Shown: positions 48,764 through 56,618, numbered from the stretch's first letter. The stretch: 58,128 nucleotides of DNA from Myxococcaceae bacterium (GCA_019694595.1 JAIBBQ010000017.1:1-58128), one strand, 5' to 3'. Made by a program: numbers and translations. The notes: generated from the letters alone by a model not told the origin.

Positions 48764-50757
48764 CGTCCGGTCTCCCACCACATCGTCGAAGGAATCTTCC
48801 GTGCCGCGTTGGAGCCGCAGTGAACCTCGCCGGCGTTGATGTGGTACAGGTACCAGTCCTCCACCCAGCTGACCGAGACGCCGAACGGCTTGAGCGCGTC
48901 CTCGAGCTGGACCTTGAAGATGTCCTTGCCGCCGATGATCGGCCCGTGGGTCTCGGGCGGGGCGAAGACCTTGTTGTTCACCAGCAGGCCGTTGGCGGTG
49001 CCCGGCTGGTAGGCGAGCGCCACGCCCATCACCTTCTCGTGCAGGTACGGCACGTGGATGATCTCGGCGTCGGTGAGCCCGGTGGCGTTCTTGATGATGT
49101 CGAGCTGGGCGTCGACCGCGGCGGCGGCGGTGGCGCTCTCGGCCATCAGCGCGGTGTCGGCGAGCACCTGGTTGATGGTGCGCGAGGCCGAGACGTACGC
49201 GGTGCCCTGGGCGTTGTAGGTCTGCTGTCCGGGGAACATCACCGCGCTGCCGTTGCCGGCGGTGACCTGGTCCTGGAGCATCTGCTTCGCCAGGCGCGCG
49301 TCGTTGACGAGCAGGATCCACCCGCGCGGCGAGTTGACGGGAACGAAGCTCACCGTCTCGTCGATGTGGCCGACGAGCAGCCACGAGGTGTCGACGTAGA
49401 CCGGCGGCTGGATCGCCTGCGACTCCATCATCTTCAGGAAGCTCTGGTCGGGGTGATAGCTGGGCACGTTGCCGCGGATGATGCGGCCCAGCGGGTAGTT
49501 CACGCCGCCGAACGAGTACGGGGGAATCGTCTCCAGGTTGCCGAAGGAGTTGAGCGTGTCCTCGGTCGACGAGCCGGGCGAGAACTGCTGCACGGTGCCG
49601 ATGTTGGGCCCGCGCAGCGTGCTGTAGATGATCTTGCCGGCCGGGCGCAGCGGGTCGGCGGTGCTGCCGCCGTACACGTTCGCCGAGCGGATGCCGACGC
49701 GCATGGTGTGCGGGCCGCTCTTGCCGGGCATGGTCATGTAGCCGGTCTCGAAGAAGTCCTCGGCCCACTGGTCGGGGCCGTTGCCGTCGAAGTCGGTCTG
49801 CAGACCGACCAGCGGGGTGGGCACGCCGCCCAGGGTGAGCGCCGCCTGGAGCCCGTTGCGGAAGTCGACCGAGTCGCGGTCCGGGAAGGCGGTGGCGTAC
49901 GCGGTCTCGACCTCGGTGATGTGGCTGAAGGTGAGCAGCGGGGCCACGCGCATCAGCACCTGGTCGATCTGGAGGATCTCCTCGTACTTCTCGCCGCCGT
50001 CCCACACGCCAGGGGTGCCCGGGCTGCCGTCGGCCTTGCCGGTCTTCACGGTGAGCACCAGGCCGACCATGCCGTCCCACACCGCGCGGTCGCGGACCAG
50101 GTCCTTGGCCTCGATGCGCAGGTCGATGCCCTTGCGCAGATCGGCGGCGCTCAGGGTGTCGGTCTCGGGGTTGAACTCCGACCACATCTGCCACGAGGTG
50201 AGGTCGGTCGCGCCCTGGACCGGGCGGAAGATGCGCACGCGGGGCGCGGCGGCCGAGCTCACCGAGATGGTCGCGGTGGCGGTGTCGGGCGCCTTGGGCC
50301 AGGGGAGCACCTTGAGCGGCGCGAGGTCTTCGAGGTCGGTGTCGCCGTTGACGATCTGGTCCGCGCCGTCGAAGCACTTGGCGAGGTCGATGTCGGTGCC
50401 GGTCTTGGCGCAGCGCGCGTCGTCGTCGTCGAGGTTGGGCAGGAGGATCGCGCCGGCGTCGGTCGACCAGGCTTCCTCGGTGGCGTCGTCGAGCGCGCCG
50501 GTGAGGTCGAGCACGCCGTCGCGGTTCACGTCGGCGCGGAGGTCGACGATGGGCGGGTCGACCATCATCTGCGCCATGCCGCCGCCGGAGCCCGAGGTCC
50601 CGCCGCCGGAGCTGGTGGCCCCGCCGCCGCTGGCCGTGGAGCCGCCGCTGCCGCCGTTCCCGCCGCTGCCAGCGCCGCTCGAGCCGCCACTCCCACCGCA
50701 CCCGGCGATCACACCCGCCAGCGCCAAGAAGCCCACTGCCCAAGCTGTTGTGCGCAT
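48760..50757 (-). CDS. Peptidylarginine deiminase (PAD)-family lipoprotein
   Basis: 665 residues. Lipoprotein signal (FLALAGVIAGC, Cys20) and a Gly-Ser linker. An EF-like acidic segment (DVNRDGVLDLTGALDD) lies near 85. The C-terminal ~350 residues match the animal-type PAD catalytic domain. Visible catalytic positions are the Asp in WAEDFFETGY near 334, the His and Asp in VGHIDETVSFVP near 464/466, and the Cys in GEVHCGSN near 647. All four residues equivalent to Asp350, His471, Asp473 and Cys645 of human PAD4 are present. PADs convert protein arginine to citrulline with Ca2+. An envelope-anchored version could modify the cell's own or prey surface proteins. It is followed by the coupled HEAT-repeat gene. 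CGAGGTG precedes the ATG. Confidence 0.85.
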   Translation of the reverse strand: MRTTAWAVGFLALAGVIAGCGGSGGSSGAGSGGNGGSGGSTASGGGATSSGGGTSGSGGGMAQMMVDPPIVDLRADVNRDGVLDLTGALDDATEEAWSTDAGAILLPNLDDDDARCAKTGTDIDLAKCFDGADQIVNGDTDLEDLAPLKVLPWPKAPDTATATISVSSAAAPRVRIFRPVQGATDLTSWQMWSEFNPETDTLSAADLRKGIDLRIEAKDLVRDRAVWDGMVGLVLTVKTGKADGSPGTPGVWDGGEKYEEILQIDQVLMRVAPLLTFSHITEVETAYATAFPDRDSVDFRNGLQAALTLGGVPTPLVGLQTDFDGNGPDQWAEDFFETGYMTMPGKSGPHTMRVGIRSANVYGGSTADPLRPAGKIIYSTLRGPNIGTVQQFSPGSSTEDTLNSFGNLETIPPYSFGGVNYPLGRIIRGNVPSYHPDQSFLKMMESQAIQPPVYVDTSWLLVGHIDETVSFVPVNSPRGWILLVNDARLAKQMLQDQVTAGNGSAVMFPGQQTYNAQGTAYVSASRTINQVLADTALMAESATAAAAVDAQLDIIKNATGLTDAEIIHVPYLHEKVMGVALAYQPGTANGLLVNNKVFAPPETHGPIIGGKDIFKVQLEDALKPFGVSVSWVEDWYLYHINAGEVHCGSNAARKIPSTMWWETGR

Positions 50758-50865
50758 CGACACCTCGTGAAGACTGCCGGCCAGGCGCGGCGTGCTAGCG
50801 CTGTTGCGTGCCCGGTGCAAACCACCCTGGTGACGCACGGCGTCGAGAGTCCCGCGGCGAAAAGT

Positions 50866-51762
50866 TCAGGGCCGCGGCGGCGCCACCAGCTCCTGCCAGA
50901 GCGAGCGTGGGCCGGGAGGCGAGAGGCCCAGGGTGGGGGGCGTCTTCGGCGCGGGCCGGAAGGTTCCGAAGACCCGGTCCCACAGCACGGTGTGGCAGCC
51001 GTAGTTGCACGCGCCGAGCTGCACCTCGGCGGCGTGGTGGAGCGCGTGAATGGCGGGCACGTTGAGGAGCAGGCCGCCCAGCCGGGGAGACACCTCGACG
51101 TTGGCGTGCGCGAGGATCCCCAGCACGCCGCAGAGGTAGCCCGCGGTCGAGACCTCCTCGGCGCCGGCGCCGAGCACCACGAGTGGAATGGTGCGCGCGA
51201 GGAAGAAGAGGACGTTGTCGAGCGGGTGCGTGCGCAGCGCCGCGGCGCCGGTGAGCTCGGCCACCACGTGGTGGGTGGAGTGGAAGCGCCAGAGCAGGGG
51301 CACGCGGTGCGCGGCGCGGTGGTAGCCGTAGCTGCCGAGCTCGAGGACGAAGAAGGCCAGCGCCACGCGGGCAGCGAAGGGCGCCGCGCTGGGCCAGAGC
51401 CGGGGCCGATCGAGCGCCAGCCCCAGGGCCGCGAGTCTCGAGGTGAGCTCGCGATCGACCAGGGTGATGGCGAGCGCACTGAGCTGGGTGACGATGAAGA
51501 CGTAGAAGAGGTCTCGCCCGAGGCGGCGGATGCCGTCTGGCTTGCCCGACAGCAGCCGGTAGTTCCACGCGGGGACCGCCGGGAACACCTGCTCGGCCAC
51601 GAACACCGCGAGCAGGGTCAGCAGCAGCGCGACGGTGCCGAAGTCCACCTTGAGTGCGAAGTGCGCGACGAGCGCCTCGCGCCAGATCCACGCTGCGGCG
51701 GAGACCCCGAGGACGGTGGGGAGGAACGCGAAGCGGAAGATCGCCCGGGCAGCGTCGCTCAC
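50866..51762 (-). CDS. Sterol desaturase/fatty acid hydroxylase-superfamily membrane protein
   Basis: 298 residues with about five membrane helices. The three histidine clusters are HRAAH, HSTHH and HALHH, which bind the di-iron centre (third cluster followed by NYGCH). The enzyme would hydroxylate or desaturate a membrane lipid, possibly a sterol, which some myxobacteria make. The substrate cannot be told. It starts at GTG 51762, divergent from the outer-membrane protein gene. Confidence 0.87.
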   Translation of the reverse strand: MSDAARAIFRFAFLPTVLGVSAAAWIWREALVAHFALKVDFGTVALLLTLLAVFVAEQVFPAVPAWNYRLLSGKPDGIRRLGRDLFYVFIVTQLSALAITLVDRELTSRLAALGLALDRPRLWPSAAPFAARVALAFFVLELGSYGYHRAAHRVPLLWRFHSTHHVVAELTGAAALRTHPLDNVLFFLARTIPLVVLGAGAEEVSTAGYLCGVLGILAHANVEVSPRLGGLLLNVPAIHALHHAAEVQLGACNYGCHTVLWDRVFGTFRPAPKTPPTLGLSPPGPRSLWQELVAPPRP

Positions 51763-51861
51763 GCGGTGGCGTCCGTTTCCGGGACATGCAGAGGCCCGGC
51801 GCTAGGCTCATGGTCACCCGCCGCGCGCGGGTTCCACGCCGACCTCAAGGGGGAACACCAC

Positions 51862-52563
51862 ATGGCGCACACCTACCCGAAGTTTCGCTCGCTCGCCCTT
51901 GCCGCTGCGCTCGCAGCAGCCCAGGCGCTGGCCGCCGACCCTGCGCCCGCGCCCGCGCCCGCAGCGCCGCCGCCCGCTGAAGGGGCCAAGCCGCCCGACG
52001 CTCCCGCAGCCGCCAGCGAGTCGACGACGCCCGCGGCTCCGACGGAAGGCGGCATGATGAAGCTGCCGATCCGCTTCCGGCGCGGCTTCAACATCGGGGG
52101 CGGCGTCACCCTGGGGGGCAGCCTCAGCGGCGTCGGCGGCGCGGCCGCGCGGTTCGGCGTGCAGATCACCGACATGTTCAGCGCCTACTACCAGGTGACT
52201 GCGCTGGTCGGCGGGTACGGCCGGGGCTCCGCGTCGGGCGGGGTGAGCGTCGGCATCTTCGCCGGCGCGTACAGCTCGTTCATGGCGGGGACCACGTTCT
52301 TCGACTTCATCGACGTGGGCTTCGGCCCCTCCGTCGACGTGCTCGACATCCTGAGCGCCTCGGCCGGCCCCGGCACCGCGGGGGCGGGCATCGGCGCGGG
52401 CGTCTTCTTCGGCCTCGACACCCGGGTGGCCTTCGCCATTCCGAGCCACAAGCCCGACGGCGGTCGCAGCGGCTTCTGCATCACCTTCGACGCCCACCCC
52501 ACCTTCGTCGGCGGGGGCACCATCACCGCGATGACGGTGGGGCTCGGCGGCGAGTGGTACTAG
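51862..52563 (+). CDS. Exported protein with probable outer-membrane beta-barrel
   Basis: 233 residues: signal peptide ending AQALA, a Pro/Ala-rich linker (25-60), then a Gly-rich beta domain (FNIGGGVTLGGSLSG, SAYYQVTALVGGYGRG, AVFAIP-type strands) ending in aromatic WY. This composition and end fit a small barrel. Its TAG stop shares CTAG with the stop of the pseudokinase gene. Confidence 0.65.
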   Translation: MAHTYPKFRSLALAAALAAAQALAADPAPAPAPAAPPPAEGAKPPDAPAAASESTTPAAPTEGGMMKLPIRFRRGFNIGGGVTLGGSLSGVGGAAARFGVQITDMFSAYYQVTALVGGYGRGSASGGVSVGIFAGAYSSFMAGTTFFDFIDVGFGPSVDVLDILSASAGPGTAGAGIGAGVFFGLDTRVAFAIPSHKPDGGRSGFCITFDAHPTFVGGGTITAMTVGLGGEWY

Positions 52564-53573
52564 CGGCGTGAGACGAGCACCTTCTTGCCGCCGGCCTTCT
52601 TGAAGGTCACCGGCGCAGCGACCGGCACCGCGACGTACTTGGGCGCCGGGGTCGGGGCAGGGGCCGCGCGGGGAGCCTGCGCGGTCGCGGCGACGGCCTC
52701 GGTCGTCGCCGGGCGCTTGGGCGCGGCCTGCGGCAGAGCGAGAGAGAGCAGCATGCCCAGCATCACGGTCCCCGCGCCCACCGCGATGCGCGTCGGAGTG
52801 AGGTACGGGCGCAGCCACGCGGGAGCCTCGAAGCGCTTCACCGGCACGTAGAGCTCGGCGGACTGCTGGGTCTCCACCACCGGCCGAGGCGCGCGCCGCG
52901 GAGCCGGGGCCTTCACCACGACGGGAGCCTGGACTGCGACGGGAGCCTGGACCACGACCGGGACCGGCGCCGGCGCGGGCTGCACGGGCGCCGGCAGCGC
53001 GGCGACCTGCACCACCGGGCTCGGAGGCTCGACCGCGACGGCCGCAGTCGACGCCGCCTGCACGGGCGGGAGCAGGCCCGAGGCGCCGGGCACCGCGAGC
53101 ATCAGGTTGCCCAGGCCTTCCTTCGACGGGGAAAGGCCCAGCTCCTCGAAGAGGCCGGAGATGGCGTCGATGAGCACCCGGGCGTCACAGGGGCGGCCGT
53201 TGCGGTCGGGCGCGACGGTGGCCATCACCACCGCGTCGAGCTCGGCGTCGACGCCGGGGTTGAAGTAGCTGGGCGGCCACTCGCTCACCGACTCCGAGCC
53301 GGACAGGAGCCGGTAGACCAGCCGCCCGAGGCGGTGCACGTCGTCGTTCTGGCTGACCAGCGGCGCCGGGGTGAGGGCGATCTGCCCCCCCTTGAAGCAC
53401 CGGATGCCGTCGGCGGTCAGCGGCGAGGCGCTCAGGCCGGCGACGTGGAACTCGGAGAGCTTCTGCGCCACCGCGAGGCAAGTGCTCAAGGCCACGTCGA
53501 GCGGGAGCCGCTCACCTTCGCGGGCTTCGAGGATCTGCTCCAGGGTGACGGCGCCGGGGGTGGTGTGGGGCAT
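52560..53573 (-). CDS. Membrane pseudokinase-like protein of the sigma-54 regulon
   Basis: 337 residues. Residues 1-140 resemble the C-lobe of a Ser/Thr kinase: AQKLSEFHVAGLSASPLTAD, DDVHRLGRLVYRLLSG and RNGRPCDARVLIDAI. There is no Gly loop, no VAIK lysine, no HRD and no DFG, so it cannot be an ordinary active kinase. A Pro/Val/Ala repeat linker (VVVQAPVAVQAPVVVKAP) precedes one membrane helix (about 258-279) and a ~58-residue Ala/Pro/Lys tail, probably periplasmic. AAAGGAG precedes the ATG at 53573. A sigma-54-like promoter and a TGTCAG palindrome lie upstream, linking it to the two lipoproteins and the FHA activator. Confidence 0.72.
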   Translation of the reverse strand: MPHTTPGAVTLEQILEAREGERLPLDVALSTCLAVAQKLSEFHVAGLSASPLTADGIRCFKGGQIALTPAPLVSQNDDVHRLGRLVYRLLSGSESVSEWPPSYFNPGVDAELDAVVMATVAPDRNGRPCDARVLIDAISGLFEELGLSPSKEGLGNLMLAVPGASGLLPPVQAASTAAVAVEPPSPVVQVAALPAPVQPAPAPVPVVVQAPVAVQAPVVVKAPAPRRAPRPVVETQQSAELYVPVKRFEAPAWLRPYLTPTRIAVGAGTVMLGMLLSLALPQAAPKRPATTEAVAATAQAPRAAPAPTPAPKYVAVPVAAPVTFKKAGGKKVLVSRR

Positions 53574-53599
53574 GGCAGGCTCCTTTGCCTGCCGTGCTT

Positions 53600-53615
53600 T
53601 GCAGTCCCCGCGCCA
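53600..53615 (-). promoter_or_regulatory. Sigma-54-like promoter of the pseudokinase gene
   Basis: Minus strand TGGCGC (53615-53610, preceded by C), 5 bp, CTGCA (53604-53600). The invariant GG and GC are both present at correct spacing, so this is the best of the three. Confidence 0.6.
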
Positions 53616-53656
53616 GGTCTGCGGCGCGTGGTCCAGGGGACTTCGGGGGCCTGGTT

Positions 53657-53674
53657 TGTCAGGTCCACCTGACA
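53657..53674. promoter_or_regulatory. Palindrome TGTCAG-GTCCAC-CTGACA, candidate activator site (copy 3)
   Basis: Perfect arms and 6-bp spacer, centred 53 bp upstream of the -24 box. That is 9 bp (about one helical turn) closer than in copies 1 and 2. Confidence 0.7.
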
Positions 53675-53723
53675 GGGGTGCGCAGCCGCTCCAGCGCCGG
53701 GTGCGCACCGGTGTGGGACAAGG

Positions 53724-54641
53724 TCAGTGCAGCGGCCAGCCGAAACGCCCGCGCGGGTCGGCGCTGCGCTGCTGGCTCTTCTCGTCTCGCTGGTACGACG
53801 CGTGGGCCTGCAGCACGAGCGCGCGCAGGTTGGTGGAAGCGGTCTTCTTCTCGGCGTCGCTGAGCGGGGCCTTCGCGTAGTAGCCGTGGGCGAAGGCGTC
53901 GATGGTGCGGCCGAGCGCCGAGCCCCAGGGCTGGGTGGAGAAGGCGATCACCGCCAGCTCGAGGGGAATGCCCTTCTTGGCGAAGATCTCCCCGCACTCG
54001 CGGTTGGCGGCCACCTCGTACTTGAGCGGGTCCTTCGCCTGGGTGGCCTCGTCGACGAGCAGCGGGTCGCCGTTGCGCAGGTGGCCGAGCTCGTGGGCGA
54101 CGGTCTGCGCGATGCCGTTCTGCACCCGCTTGTTGATGGTGAGGTGGAGCTTCTGATCCTGCCCGATGTAGGTCGCGCCGGAGGCTGGCGGGTAGGCGAC
54201 GTTGCCGGGCCCGATGCTGGTGCCGCGGCCGAAGTCGCCCACGTCGACGGAGACGTCCTTGGCGATGGGCGGCGTGTGGGTCGCGTTGTACTGCGCGATG
54301 CGCTTGGAGACGCCCGGCAGCTCGTCGGCAAGGAGCCGCTTGGTGAAGGCCGACCAGAACTCCGCGGGCTGGCCGTCGACCGAGGCGCGCGTCGGCACCA
54401 GCGTGCGCTCCTGGTACGCCTGGCGCTCGTTGATCCGCGGGGTGAACTGGGTCGACGGCACGGGCTTGCCGGTGAGCACGGTGAGCGGCGCGCCGAGCAG
54501 CTGCGACGGGTCGGTGATGAACTTCGACACCACGCCCGACGAGCGGTCGAACATCGAGTCGATGAAGGCCTGGCTGTCGACGCGCTTCACTGCGGGGCCT
54601 CTCGCGGCGGCGGTGACGGCGGTGACGGTGGCGACGCGCAT
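53724..54641 (-). CDS. Zinc metalloprotease-like protein (HELGH), no signal peptide
   Basis: 305 residues. VAHELGHLRNGD at 181-192 is a zinc-binding HExxH, and YEVAANRECGEIF near 208-220 offers the third Glu ligand, as in ExxAx-type gluzincins (M48/M78-like). The rest (TSIGPGNVAYPP, DQKLHLTINKRV) is beta-rich. The N terminus is Ala/Thr/Val-rich but lacks a Sec signal. CGGAGCC precedes the ATG at 54641. A sigma-54-like promoter lies at 54696-54711. It could be an exported effector protease or a cytosolic regulator; I cannot decide. Confidence 0.7.
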   Translation of the reverse strand: MRVATVTAVTAAARGPAVKRVDSQAFIDSMFDRSSGVVSKFITDPSQLLGAPLTVLTGKPVPSTQFTPRINERQAYQERTLVPTRASVDGQPAEFWSAFTKRLLADELPGVSKRIAQYNATHTPPIAKDVSVDVGDFGRGTSIGPGNVAYPPASGATYIGQDQKLHLTINKRVQNGIAQTVAHELGHLRNGDPLLVDEATQAKDPLKYEVAANRECGEIFAKKGIPLELAVIAFSTQPWGSALGRTIDAFAHGYYAKAPLSDAEKKTASTNLRALVLQAHASYQRDEKSQQRSADPRGRFGWPLH

Positions 54642-54695
54642 GAAAGGCTCCGGGGTGGGCCGCGCGGATTCGCGGCGAGTGGTCTCCACCCAGAG

Positions 54696-54711
54696 AGCAA
54701 GGTGTGCGCCG
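54696..54711 (-). promoter_or_regulatory. Sigma-54-like promoter of the zinc protease gene
   Basis: Minus strand CGGCGC (54711-54706), 5 bp, TTGCT (54700-54696). The -12 box is perfect and the -24 box lacks only the first T and central A of TGGCAC. The leader would be about 44 nt. Confidence 0.5.
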
Positions 54712-54770
54712 CGCGCACATCGCTCGTGTTCTTACGCACCTGGCTCGCACGGGCGTCGTCTCGGAGACTA

Positions 54771-54797
54771 CGGCTGTCGCGCCATGGGTGACAGCCG
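54771..54797. repeat. Inverted repeat CGGCTGTC-N11-GACAGCCG between divergent sigma-54-like promoters
   Basis: Perfect 8-bp arms (54771-54778, 54790-54797). The centre is about 63 bp from the plus-strand -24 box and 75 bp from the minus-strand one, i.e. at enhancer distance. A second dyad TCTCA-N5-TGAGA lies at 54820-54834. Confidence 0.4.
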
Positions 54798-54844
54798 CGG
54801 GCGCGGCGTGAGGCCAACCTCTCATTTCCTGAGAAACCGAACGC

Positions 54845-54860
54845 TGGCGTGAGGCTTGCG
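54845..54860 (+). promoter_or_regulatory. Sigma-54-like promoter of the M23 peptidase gene
   Basis: TGGCGT (54845-54850), 5 bp, TTGCG (54856-54860), 44 bp before the ATG at 54904. The invariant GG and GC are in place. Confidence 0.5.
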
Positions 54861-54903
54861 AGGGGCGCCGCGCCACGTGGGACTCACGAGGGGAGCCTTG
54901 GAC

Positions 54904-55887
54904 ATGATGGGTCGACTGATGTTGCCGCTGCTGTTGGTGTCGGGCTGTGCACTGGAAGGAAGCCCGGTTCCGGGGGCGGACGATGGAGCGGGAGCGGCAA
55001 GCGAGGAGCAGAGCTCGGGCCAGGCGATCTCCTGTGCGCCGTTGATGAACACCTTCCCGGTGCCGGGCGAACACAACATCGGGTGGGATCCCGCGTCGTG
55101 CGGCTCGGGGCACTGCGAGACGGCCTGTCTCGACCCCTACGCCAACTCCGACTGGCGCGGCGATCACCACGGCATCGATCTCTTCGCGCACTATCGGGCG
55201 CCGATCGTCGCGGTGGTCGACGGCACGGTGGTGCGCGCCGGCTGGTTCAGCGACACCTCGGGCTACCGCGTGCGCCTGCGTGACGCGTGCGGCTGGGAGT
55301 ACTGGTACGGCCACTTCGACGAGCTGGCGGTGACCGCGGGCCAGCACGTCCAGGCGGGCGACCTGCTCGGCTACATGGGAAGCACCGGCACCAAGTCGGT
55401 GCACCTGCACTTCAACGTCGATCGCGACGGCGACTACGAGAACGACATCGATCCGATGAACCTGTTGCTCGCGACCGAGGGGACCGCGTGCGCCGCCGCG
55501 CCTCCTCCTCCGCCGCCGCCGCCTCCTCCTCCTCCGCCTCCTCCGGAAGGGTGCGGTGGGCTCGGGGTCGACGCGGTGCTGGGCGCGGATCAGTCGGTGC
55601 CGTCGTGCGATGGCCGCTTCGCGCTGGTGATGCAGTCCGACGGGAACCTGGTGCTCTACATGGGCGACGTCGCGCTCTGGTCGTCAGGGACCTACGGCTC
55701 GGGGGCGAACCAGGCGGTGATGCAGTCCGACGGCAACCTCGTCCTCTACACGGCGGACGGCACCGCAGCGTGGGCCAGCGACACCTCGGGGCACGACGGC
55801 GCGACCCTGGCGGTGCAGGACGACGGCAACCTGGTGCTGTACCAGGACGCCTCGGTGCTCTGGCAGAGCCACACCTGCTGTCACTGA
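54904..55887 (+). CDS. M23 peptidase lipoprotein with polyproline linker and B-lectin domain
   Basis: 327 residues. Lipoprotein signal (LMLPLLLVSGC, Cys15). The M23 (LytM) domain spans about 45-190 with the zinc motifs HHGID (88-92) and HLHF (167-170), typical of endopeptidases that cut peptidoglycan cross-links. Fifteen consecutive Pro (about 200-214) follow. The C-terminal ~110 residues are a bulb-type lectin domain with three mannose-site-like motifs (VMQSDGNLVLY twice, VQDDGNLVLY once). Wall hydrolase plus lectin suggests a glycan-targeted lysin. Several Cys pairs fit oxidising surroundings. A tandem ATG at 54907 is an alternative start. Confidence 0.87.
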   Translation: MMGRLMLPLLLVSGCALEGSPVPGADDGAGAASEEQSSGQAISCAPLMNTFPVPGEHNIGWDPASCGSGHCETACLDPYANSDWRGDHHGIDLFAHYRAPIVAVVDGTVVRAGWFSDTSGYRVRLRDACGWEYWYGHFDELAVTAGQHVQAGDLLGYMGSTGTKSVHLHFNVDRDGDYENDIDPMNLLLATEGTACAAAPPPPPPPPPPPPPPPEGCGGLGVDAVLGADQSVPSCDGRFALVMQSDGNLVLYMGDVALWSSGTYGSGANQAVMQSDGNLVLYTADGTAAWASDTSGHDGATLAVQDDGNLVLYQDASVLWQSHTCCH

Positions 55888-56618
55888 GGCGGCCGGGCGA
55901 GCAGCCGCTTCACGCGCTCGCGCACCAGGCCTTCGCGATCCGCCGCGATGAGCCTGGCCGCGAGCCGCTGCGCTTCCTGCTGCTGCCCGAGCGCGAGCAG
56001 GGCTTCGAGCTTCACCAGCTCGGCTTCGCCCCGCAGGGCGCCCCGGGGGAACTCGCGGGCGTGGCGGGCGAGGGTGGCGAGCGTGGCCTTCGGGTCGGCC
56101 TTCAGGTGGCCGCGCGCCTCGTCGAGGAGCGCGAGCTCCTTGGCGAGCAGGTCCGGATCCTCGGCGGGCGGTGAGGCGGGGCGCCGGGGCCTGGTCGCCG
56201 TTCCGGCGTCGAGCGGCGCGGGCGCGGCGGGCGCCGGGCCGGCCTCGGCGGCGGCGTCGGGCTCGACGGCCGGGTCGGCCAGGGCGAGCGCGGCTCCCGC
56301 ATCGACCGGGGCCATCGGCTGGCTGGGGACCTCGGGCACCACCGGGCCGGGCCTCACGGTCGCTGGTGCCTCGCCGCGGGTGAGCAGCCACCAGGCGAGC
56401 AAGAGCGCGAGCGCGCCCAGCGCCACGGCCGCGGCGCGCCTCCACCGCCGGGAACCAGCGGGGAAGGGCGGCGGTTCGAGGTCGGTGGGCGCCGCGGTGC
56501 CATCGAGCACGGCGTCGCGCCGCGCGCGCGCGCGATCCGCATCGGGCCGCTCGGCGCGGGCCGCCGTCAACAGCCGCTGGCGGAGCTCCTCCAGCTCTCG
56601 CGGAGTCCGTGCGCTCAT
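55881..56618 (-). CDS. Single-pass membrane protein, probable anti-sigma/partner of the adjacent sigma factor
   Basis: 245 residues. Residues 1-60 are cytoplasmic and helical (RELEELRQRLLTAARAERP). One membrane helix follows (about 64-82, AAAVALGALALLLAWWLLT). A Pro/Ala/Asp linker and a C-terminal helical domain (LLDEARGHLKADPKATLATL, ELVKLEALLALGQQQEA), TPR-like, are probably periplasmic. The ATG overlaps the sigma factor stop as ATGA, the usual layout for ECF sigma and anti-sigma pairs. I see no zinc-binding HxxxCxxC motif, so the anti-sigma role is by position. Its 3' end overlaps the M23 gene by 7 bp. Confidence 0.65.
   Translation of the reverse strand: MSARTPRELEELRQRLLTAARAERPDADRARARRDAVLDGTAAPTDLEPPPFPAGSRRWRRAAAVALGALALLLAWWLLTRGEAPATVRPGPVVPEVPSQPMAPVDAGAALALADPAVEPDAAAEAGPAPAAPAPLDAGTATRPRRPASPPAEDPDLLAKELALLDEARGHLKADPKATLATLARHAREFPRGALRGEAELVKLEALLALGQQQEAQRLAARLIAADREGLVRERVKRLLARPPQ

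Noticed and set aside
48820-51861. Very long plus-strand frame running into the barrel protein gene
   Set aside because: Only the last 233 codons (51862-52563) look like protein. The rest is the shadow of the deiminase and desaturase genes on the other strand.
46447-53674. Reading the palindromes as MrpC sites (GTGTC-N8-GACAC, as I recall it)
   Set aside because: The spacing between TGTC and GACA is 10, not 8, the outer G/C are not conserved, and all three copies share TGTCAG/CTGACA arms. They fit a different regulator.
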